Positions 58,245 through 64,000 of a DNA stretch of 64,000 bases are shown piece by piece (the stretch's first letter is position 1; the number at the start of each line of letters is the position of its first letter). The notes under the pieces are model-generated. The model worked only from the letters and a program-made list of their open reading frames with translations. It searched no databases and was not told the origin of the DNA. Position numbers and translations under genes: made by a program. Source of the stretch: JAPKZH01 sp963715635 (GTDB taxonomy: Bacteria > Acidobacteriota > Aminicenantia > Aminicenantales > UBA4085); NCBI GenBank assembly GCA_963715635.1, contig OY970261.1, forward strand, positions 3,968,001 through 4,032,000, written 5' to 3'.

Positions 58245-58726
58245 TGGCCGAAAAGAAAATTCTCATCGTTGACTATGATAACAAGAGCTTGGAGTCACTG
58301 TCCAAACTCCTGCAACCCCATAAGTTTCAGATCATCAAAGCCTCCGATGGTCTTGCCGCCTACGAGAAATTCAAGCTGGAAAAGCCGGATCTTGTGATTC
58401 TCGAGGCGATCCTGCCCAAGCTCCACGGCTTCGACCTGACCAAGCGGATTTACCAGGAATCCAAGGGGAGTGTCCCGGTCATTATCGTGACCGGGCTTTA
58501 CCGGGGTTCCCAGTACAGACATGAAGCCCTGACCACGTTCGGGGCGTCCGATTATTTTGAAAAGCCCATCGATAACGAAAAGCTTCTCGCGTCCATCCTA
58601 GGCTTCCTGAGGGAGAAACTCGACATCCCGCTGGAACTGCCCGAGCCCCAGGAGGTCATCGATTTCCTGGGCAAGAAGCTCAAGGCGGCCAAACCCCATA
58701 AAAAGGGCCATTTCCCGAAAAATTGA
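58244..58726 (+). CDS. Stand-alone receiver-like protein lacking the phosphoacceptor aspartate
   Basis: A 160-residue protein with a receiver fold: KKILIVDYDNKSLESLSKLL, KPDLVILEAILPKLHGFDLTKRI, VPVIIVTGL (T near 83) and ASDYFEKPID (conserved K near 107). The residue at the phosphorylation site is Glu54 instead of Asp (VILEAILP), and one of the two N-terminal acidic residues is Tyr11. It therefore cannot be phosphorylated normally and may mimic the phosphorylated state. No output domain is present; a short basic tail (KKLKAAKPHKKGHFPKN) follows. It is coupled to the phosphoesterase gene by TAATG. Confidence 0.75.
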   Translation: MAEKKILIVDYDNKSLESLSKLLQPHKFQIIKASDGLAAYEKFKLEKPDLVILEAILPKLHGFDLTKRIYQESKGSVPVIIVTGLYRGSQYRHEALTTFGASDYFEKPIDNEKLLASILGFLREKLDIPLELPEPQEVIDFLGKKLKAAKPHKKGHFPKN

Positions 58727-58762
58727 CAATCCCTTTAATAAGCTGTTAGACTCGTCAGACCC

Positions 58763-59557
58763 ATGAACGACAGCCTATGGACAAGGTGCAATAACTGCCA
58801 GAGGATCCTCTACAAGGCGGATATCCTCGAGAACCTTTCGGTCTGCCCCTCCTGCAACTTCCACTTTCGTCTTTCGGCTCGAGAACGCTTGACGATGCTC
58901 TTCGACGACGGCCAGTTTGAGGTGTTTGACCATGGCATCCTGCCCGTCGATTTCTTAAAATTTGTGGACACCCAGAAATATTCCCGTCGGCTCGAGGATT
59001 ATCAGAAGAAGACATCGCTTCCCGAAGCAACGATCAATGCGGTCGGGACGATGGGCGGCATCAAGGTCGTGATATCAGCCATGGATTTCTCCTTCATGGG
59101 CGGAAGCATGGGCTCGGTCGTCGGCGAAAAAATCACGAGGGCCGTGGAACGGGCGGTCAAGGAAAAAACGCCCCTCATCATCACCTCCTGTTCGGGCGGC
59201 GCCAGAATGCAGGAGGGCGCCCTGTCCCTGATGCAGCTCATTAAGACGAGCGCGGCCCTGGCCCGCCTGGAAGAGGCCAAGCTTCCCTTCATCTCGGTCA
59301 TCACCGACCCGACCACGGGAGGGACGACGGCCAGCTATGCCATGCTCGGCGATATTAACATCGCCGAGCCAAATGCCCTGATCGGGTTCGCGGGACCCCG
59401 CGTCATCGAGCAGACAATCAAGGAGAAACTTCCCAAGGGATTCCAGCGCTCGGAATTCCTGCTCAAGCACGGCATGCTGGATGATGTCGTGCCGCGAAAG
59501 GGCCTGCGCGCTTACATCATCAGAGCTTTGCGACTGTTCCTTAACCGGCCTCAATGA
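58763..59557 (+). CDS. accD: Acetyl-CoA carboxylase carboxyltransferase subunit beta
   Basis: A 264-residue AccD. The N-terminal zinc ribbon is C9-x2-C12 and C28-x2-C31. The carboxyltransferase core has ISAMDFSFMGGSMGSVVGEKI, IITSCSGGARMQEGALSLMQ, ITDPTTGGTTASYAMLGDINIAEPNALIGFAGPRVIEQTI and SEFLLKHGMLDD. With AccA it transfers carboxyl from biotin to acetyl-CoA, the first step of fatty-acid synthesis. Length is near the usual 280-300. The stop overlaps the folC start (ATGA), the common accD-folC arrangement. Confidence 0.95.
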   Translation: MNDSLWTRCNNCQRILYKADILENLSVCPSCNFHFRLSARERLTMLFDDGQFEVFDHGILPVDFLKFVDTQKYSRRLEDYQKKTSLPEATINAVGTMGGIKVVISAMDFSFMGGSMGSVVGEKITRAVERAVKEKTPLIITSCSGGARMQEGALSLMQLIKTSAALARLEEAKLPFISVITDPTTGGTTASYAMLGDINIAEPNALIGFAGPRVIEQTIKEKLPKGFQRSEFLLKHGMLDDVVPRKGLRAYIIRALRLFLNRPQ

Positions 59558-60855
59558 CTTTTGCCCAGTGCCGGACCTATCTTGAGAATCTCCAGCGATT
59601 CGGGATCAAGCTCGGCCTCGAAAATATCCAAGCGGTTTTAACGTCTCTCGGCCATCCGCAGCGCACCTTCCCTACTATTCTTGTTGCCGGGACGAACGGT
59701 AAAGGGTCGGTCTGCGCCATGCTGGCCCGGATTCTGGTCGAACACAAGCTCAGGGTCGGACTTTATACTTCTCCCCATCTGGTCAGGGTCGAAGAGAGGA
59801 TCAGGATCGGAGCCAGGCGGATATCCCAAAAAGATTTCTGCAGCCGGCTGGGCTTAATTAGGGAGAAAATTGAGGGCCTGCTGCAAAAGGGAGTCCTCGA
59901 GAGCCATCCTACATTTTTTGAGGTCTTGACGATCCTCGCCCTGCTGTATTTTGCCGAGCAGAAAGTAGACATGGCCGTGCTCGAAGTGGGGATGGGCGGG
60001 CGGTTCGACGCCACGAACGTTGTGATACCCCTGGTTTCGGTGATCACCACGGTTTCCAAGGACCATCAGGAATATTTGGGGACGAAGATCGGCCAGATCG
60101 CCTTCGAGAAAGCGGGGATCATCAAGCCCGGAATCCCGGTTATCTGTGGAATTGAGGGAGGCGAAGCCTATCGAGTCATTAGAAAGCGGGCCAGGCAACT
60201 TGGAGCCCCTTTCCTGGGCGTCTTCGACGAGCCGGGCGGATTTCAAGCCCGAAAACTGAAAGACCGGTACGGTTTTACCTACAAGCTCGGCGCGGAATCC
60301 TACCGGTTTTCCCCCAGGCTCTGCGGCGCCCATCAGGGAAGGAACGCGGCTGTGGCCATTGCCGCAGCCTCGGTCTTGTCTCGCCTCTGGAGAAGGCTTG
60401 ATAAAGAGAAGGTCATTCAAGGGATTGAGCACGCGGACTGGGAGGGTCGCCTGGAGGTCGTTTTGCGGAATCCGACGGTCATTCTCGACGGGGCCCACAA
60501 CGAAGCCGGCGCCAGAACCTTGAGGGCCTATCTCCGGGATTTTGTTTTGCCACCAGTCATCTTTATCTTCGGGATGATGAAGGATAAAAACATCAGGCGG
60601 GTGGCCGACCTTCTTTTCCCCTTCGCCAGGCGAGTGATCCTCACCTCTATCCCTTATTCCCGGGCCGCCTCTCCTGCAGAAATATGGCTGAAAGCGCGAA
60701 AATATGGGAGAAAGATCACCCTGGAGCCCGATTTAGATAAAGCTCTCGACATCGGCCGCCGCCAGGCCGGCCGCAAAGGAACGGTCATTGTCACGGGCTC
60801 TTTATTCCTAGTGGGCGAGGCAAAAAAAATTATCGCGATCAGCCAAAAAAACTAG
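59554..60855 (+). CDS. folC: Bifunctional dihydrofolate synthase/folylpolyglutamate synthase
   Basis: A 433-residue Mur-ligase-family enzyme that adds glutamate to dihydropteroate and folates using ATP. VAGTNGKGSV (G46-S52) is the P-loop, TSPHLVRVEERIRI follows, MAVLEVGMGGRFDATN holds a metal-binding glutamate, TTVSKDHQEYLGTKIGQIAFEKAGIIK is a signature region, and VILDGAHNEAGARTL is the second-domain motif. It is translationally coupled to accD. Confidence 0.95.
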   Translation: MTFAQCRTYLENLQRFGIKLGLENIQAVLTSLGHPQRTFPTILVAGTNGKGSVCAMLARILVEHKLRVGLYTSPHLVRVEERIRIGARRISQKDFCSRLGLIREKIEGLLQKGVLESHPTFFEVLTILALLYFAEQKVDMAVLEVGMGGRFDATNVVIPLVSVITTVSKDHQEYLGTKIGQIAFEKAGIIKPGIPVICGIEGGEAYRVIRKRARQLGAPFLGVFDEPGGFQARKLKDRYGFTYKLGAESYRFSPRLCGAHQGRNAAVAIAAASVLSRLWRRLDKEKVIQGIEHADWEGRLEVVLRNPTVILDGAHNEAGARTLRAYLRDFVLPPVIFIFGMMKDKNIRRVADLLFPFARRVILTSIPYSRAASPAEIWLKARKYGRKITLEPDLDKALDIGRRQAGRKGTVIVTGSLFLVGEAKKIIAISQKN

Positions 60856-60861
60856 CTTAAT

Positions 60862-60890
60862 TTGACTCCTCTCGAATAATTCATTATTCT
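60862..60890 (+). promoter_or_regulatory. Sigma70-like promoter for the kinase gene
   Basis: TTGACT and TATTCT are exactly 17 bases apart, 29 bases before the ATG at 60920, in the 64-base gap after folC. Confidence 0.5.
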
Positions 60891-60919
60891 ATTTCCATCC
60901 GATAAGGGGAACAAGGGCC

Positions 60920-63900
60920 ATGAAATGCCCCAAGTGTCATTTTGACAATCCTTCAGACAGCGGTTTCTGCAATAAGTGCGGAACCCAGATTGGGGGACAT
61001 GAACCGAAATCTCCGGAATTCGGTATCGTGTCCCCCGGTTTCAAAACCGAGACCCTTCAAACGCCGATCAAAGAGCTGACGACGGGCTCGACCTTTGCCG
61101 GCCGCTACCAGATCATCGAGGAGCTGGGCAAAGGAGGAATGGGCAAGGTCTATAAGGTTTTCGACCAGGAAGTCCAGGCCAAAATGGCCCTGAAGCTCAT
61201 CAAGCCCGAAGTGTCGGCTGACAAGAACACGATCGACCGCTTCCGGAATGAACTCAAAATTGCCCGGGATATCTCTCACAAGAATATTTGCCGGATGTAT
61301 GACCTGGGCAGGGAAGCCGGCAATTATTTCATCACCATGGAGTACGTGTCTGGAGAGGATCTCAAGAGCTTCATCCGGCGGTCAAGGCAACTCGTTGTGG
61401 GAACGGCTATTTTCATTGCCAAGCAGGTCTGCGATGGACTGGCCGAGGCTCACAGGCTTGGGGTTGTTCATCGGGATTTGAAGCCGGGCAATATCATGAT
61501 CGACAAAGAGGGCAATGCCAAGATCATGGATTTTGGGATAGCCCGGTCTATATCGGTCAAGGGGATCACGGGTGCCGGAGTCATGATCGGTACTCCCGAA
61601 TACATGTCCCCCGAGCAGGTCGAGGGAAAAGAAGTTGACCAGCGTTCGGATATCTATTCGCTGGGCATTATTCTCTATGAGATGCTGACCGGGCAGGTGC
61701 CTTTTGAAGGCGATACGCCTTTCACCATCGGGGTGAAACAGAAGAGCGAAATCCCGAAAAATCCCAGAGAGCTAAACGTCCAGATTCCCCAGGACCTCAG
61801 CCGCTTGGTACTCAAATGCCTGGAGAAAGACAAAGAGAGACGTTATCAAAACGCCGATGAGTTGAGGGCTGACCTTGAGAAGATTGAAAAAGGTATCCCG
61901 ACCACAGAACGTCCTATTCCCAAAAGGAAGACGGTAACGGCAAAGCCGATAACCGTGACCTTGAGCCGGAAAAAACTGCTCATTCCTACGCTTATCATTG
62001 CCCTGGTCGCCATTGCAGCAATAATCTGGTTTGCCTTTCTTAAAAAGAAGGTGCCTCTACTCCCCGAACAAAAACGCTCCATCGCTATAATCAGCTTCGA
62101 GAACCAGACCGGCGACAAGGCCTATGATTATCTCAGCAAAGTCATCCCCAATCTTCTTATCACGGACCTCGAGCAGTCCGGGTTCTTCAACGTGACGACG
62201 TGGGAGAGGATTTACGATCTCCTCAAGCAGGTCGGCAAACCGGACACGGAATTTATCGGCCGCGACCTGGGTTTCGAACTCTGCCAGAAGGACGGGGTCG
62301 AGGTCATTGTCCTCGGAAGCGTGACCAAAGCGGGGAATACCTTTGTCGCAGACGCCAAGGTTATGGATGTCGGGACAAAGAAATTGCTGGGGACAGCCAA
62401 CTCTCGGGGGGACAGTCCGGACAGCATCCTTAAGAATCAGGTTGATGACCTGAGCCGGCAGATTGCCAAGGGCGTCGGGCTCTCCGAGCAGAAGTTCGCG
62501 GCGGCAACAAAACGTATTGGGGAACTGACGACCGATTCACTCGAAGCCTATAATTATTATATCAAAGGACAGCAGGAAGGAGAAAAGCTCCATCAGGGCC
62601 AATCTCACCAGTATTATGAGAAGGCCGTCGAGCTTGACCCGAACTTCGCTATGGCCTTGCGGAATCTTGGCGGAGAATCCCTAAAGAGGGCAAAAGCGCT
62701 TTCAAAAAATGTCACCGAAAAAGAAAGGCTTTATATCGAGGCCAGTTATGCTTCCGGAATAGAAAAAAATGAACCAAAAGCAATATCCATTAGACGGCAG
62801 ATTGTCGAAAAGTACCCCAAAGAAAAAGGGGCCTATTATACCCTGGGCAATGGGGCTGAAAATCCCCAGGAAGCGATCGAATTTTATCGTAAAGCTCTGG
62901 AGCTTGACCCAAATTATGCTCCTGCTTTGAATCATATTAGCTATAGTTTCTTGCAGCTTAGGCAATATGATCAGGCCATTGATGCTTTCAAAAAATATGT
63001 TTCTGTCCGGCCCGGCGATGCGAACCCCCTTGATTCGCTGGCAGAGGCCTACTTCCAAATGGGGCGACTGGATGATGCCGTCGAGACGTACAATAAAGCT
63101 CTGCAGGTTGATCCCGGCTATTACAATTCCATGCTGGTCATCGGATATATTTGTGCACTGAGGGGCGATTATTCCCAAGCATTTAAGTGGGTTGACAGAG
63201 CCATTACCGTTACGATCGGGACAGATAAGCCGTGTCCCTATTTTTGGAAGGCTTTTTATCTTGCCTGGCTGGGAAGTTATGAAAAAAGCTTCGCCAGCAT
63301 CCAAACGGCCGAGGACCTTTCGGTAGCCTTGAAGGTTGAAAGAGGCGAGGTCCTGGCAAACCTGCTTAGGGCCTGGATTTATTATGACAGGGGCGACCTT
63401 GAATCAAGCCGCAAGTTTAACGAGCTCCTGACAAGCCACGATTCTTTGGACAGGGTCGGCTACGATTTCCTCGGAGGACTGATCGACCTCGAGGAGAAAA
63501 AGGTCGAGTCTGCCAGGTCCAGGCTGCCCGAAATGAATTCGCTTGCTCCAGGCCTTCCCAAGACGTGGACGCAAAGGGACATGGCCGATTTCGAGACTGA
63601 ATGGCTGCGCAATATGATCATGCTTCGTGAGAAATCGTTTGATCAAACTGTCGCCTCCTTTGCGAGAAATAGTGATCCCAAGTTCGTGCCGTATTGGAAT
63701 GTTTGGAATCTAATGGCCGATCAAAGGTTTCGTTATAACACACCGTTCCAAAGAGATGTCCTGGCCAGAGCTTTTGCCGAAAGAGAGGAGATAGATAAAG
63801 CGATCACAGAATATGAAAAGCTTATCACCTTGGACTTGACCAAGCCGGCCCGCTTGCTCGTCCATCCTCTTTATCACTACCGTCTCGGCAAGCTGTATGA

Positions 63901-64000
63901 GCAGAAGGGGCTGAAGGACAAGGCCAAGGTACAGTATCAGCGCTTCCTCGACCTATGGAAGGACGCCGACCCCGGCCGCTCCGAGGTTGAGGATGCCAAA
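60920..64000 (+). CDS. Transmembrane Ser/Thr protein kinase with zinc ribbon, TolB/CsgG-like domain and TPRs (3' end outside window)
   Basis: At least 1027 residues, open at the right edge. The N-terminus is a zinc ribbon (C3-x2-C6, C17-x2-C20). The kinase domain (about 60-325) has ELGKGGMGKVYKV, catalytic lysine in MALKLIKPE (about 91), HRDLKPGNIM (about 183-192), MDFGIARSI (about 203) and GTPEYMSPEQ, so it should be active. A membrane helix lies at about 353-373. Outside, KRSIAIISFENQTGDKAYDYLSKVIPNLLITDLEQSG begins a TolB/CsgG-like domain (about 378-510), followed by many TPRs to the end (for example AIEFYRKALELDPNYAPALNHISYSFLQLRQYDQAIDAF). This layout is common in Acidobacteriota-type kinases; it probably senses an envelope signal through the TPRs. 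Confidence 0.9.
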   Translation, partial: MKCPKCHFDNPSDSGFCNKCGTQIGGHEPKSPEFGIVSPGFKTETLQTPIKELTTGSTFAGRYQIIEELGKGGMGKVYKVFDQEVQAKMALKLIKPEVSADKNTIDRFRNELKIARDISHKNICRMYDLGREAGNYFITMEYVSGEDLKSFIRRSRQLVVGTAIFIAKQVCDGLAEAHRLGVVHRDLKPGNIMIDKEGNAKIMDFGIARSISVKGITGAGVMIGTPEYMSPEQVEGKEVDQRSDIYSLGIILYEMLTGQVPFEGDTPFTIGVKQKSEIPKNPRELNVQIPQDLSRLVLKCLEKDKERRYQNADELRADLEKIEKGIPTTERPIPKRKTVTAKPITVTLSRKKLLIPTLIIALVAIAAIIWFAFLKKKVPLLPEQKRSIAIISFENQTGDKAYDYLSKVIPNLLITDLEQSGFFNVTTWERIYDLLKQVGKPDTEFIGRDLGFELCQKDGVEVIVLGSVTKAGNTFVADAKVMDVGTKKLLGTANSRGDSPDSILKNQVDDLSRQIAKGVGLSEQKFAAATKRIGELTTDSLEAYNYYIKGQQEGEKLHQGQSHQYYEKAVELDPNFAMALRNLGGESLKRAKALSKNVTEKERLYIEASYASGIEKNEPKAISIRRQIVEKYPKEKGAYYTLGNGAENPQEAIEFYRKALELDPNYAPALNHISYSFLQLRQYDQAIDAFKKYVSVRPGDANPLDSLAEAYFQMGRLDDAVETYNKALQVDPGYYNSMLVIGYICALRGDYSQAFKWVDRAITVTIGTDKPCPYFWKAFYLAWLGSYEKSFASIQTAEDLSVALKVERGEVLANLLRAWIYYDRGDLESSRKFNELLTSHDSLDRVGYDFLGGLIDLEEKKVESARSRLPEMNSLAPGLPKTWTQRDMADFETEWLRNMIMLREKSFDQTVASFARNSDPKFVPYWNVWNLMADQRFRYNTPFQRDVLARAFAEREEIDKAITEYEKLITLDLTKPARLLVHPLYHYRLGKLYEQKGLKDKAKVQYQRFLDLWKDADPGRSEVEDAK

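Noticed and set aside
1..64000. CRISPR arrays, rRNA or tRNA genes
   Set aside because: No regularly spaced direct repeats, rRNA core sequences or tRNA-like cloverleaf segments were recognised by reading.

Overview
The window reads as chromosome from a Gram-negative, surface-glycan-rich bacterium. An Oar-like TonB-dependent receptor with an N-terminal carboxypeptidase-regulatory-like domain, a Ser/Thr kinase fused to a TolB-like domain and TPRs, an SBBP-repeat protein, secreted beta-propeller proteins with fibronectin-like tails and many GT-C glycosyltransferases together suggest Acidobacteriota or a relative, possibly Candidatus Aminicenantes. This placement is inference from gene content. 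No rRNA, tRNA or CRISPR array was recognised.

Layout. 1-1604 (minus) is the N-terminal part of FtsK. 1728-6078 holds a small outer-membrane barrel, a GT-C enzyme with an F5/8-type tail and a secreted propeller. 6174-7060 is a decayed IS1380-family copy. 7131-9859 holds a GNAT acyltransferase coupled to a GT39-like enzyme. 10060-10898 is rsmA with a frameshift. 11159-16940 is a seven-gene plus-strand operon (GT2, EamA-like protein, DegT aminotransferase, methyltransferase, epimerase, Gfo/Idh oxidoreductase, unrecognised barrel-like protein) behind a good sigma70-type promoter. 16979-28944 (minus) holds three large GT-C proteins, an AMIN-domain barrel protein and a propeller-GDSL hydrolase split by a frameshift; a fuller IS1380 copy (19168-20771) lies within it. 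29081-36365 (plus) holds another propeller, GT9, two GT2 enzymes, a B12-type radical SAM protein and an epimerase. 36362-38728 is a paralogue of the 20780 GT-C protein. 38828-55793 is mixed: radical SAM/SPASM enzyme, SBBP protein, TonB receptor, polysaccharide deacetylase, TolB-like propeller, methyltransferases, PP-loop ATPase, a 54-residue membrane protein, and a minus-strand glycan operon (GT2, GT4, epimerase, hexapeptide acyltransferase). 55905-64000 is a Tat-exported phosphoesterase, a degenerate receiver protein, accD, folC and a partial transmembrane Ser/Thr kinase.

How it fits together. Cytoplasmic enzymes would make and modify nucleotide sugars, GT2/GT4/GT9 enzymes would build lipid-linked glycans, and six GT-C membrane enzymes would transfer sugars on the outer face of the inner membrane. 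The most notable pattern is a combination seen at two loci: a homologous barrel protein, a secreted propeller carrying a recurrent C-terminal module, and a GT-C enzyme with an extra soluble domain. I propose this as a possible undescribed surface-assembly or glycosylation module. Frameshifts at three otherwise recognisable genes leave open sequencing error versus real decay.
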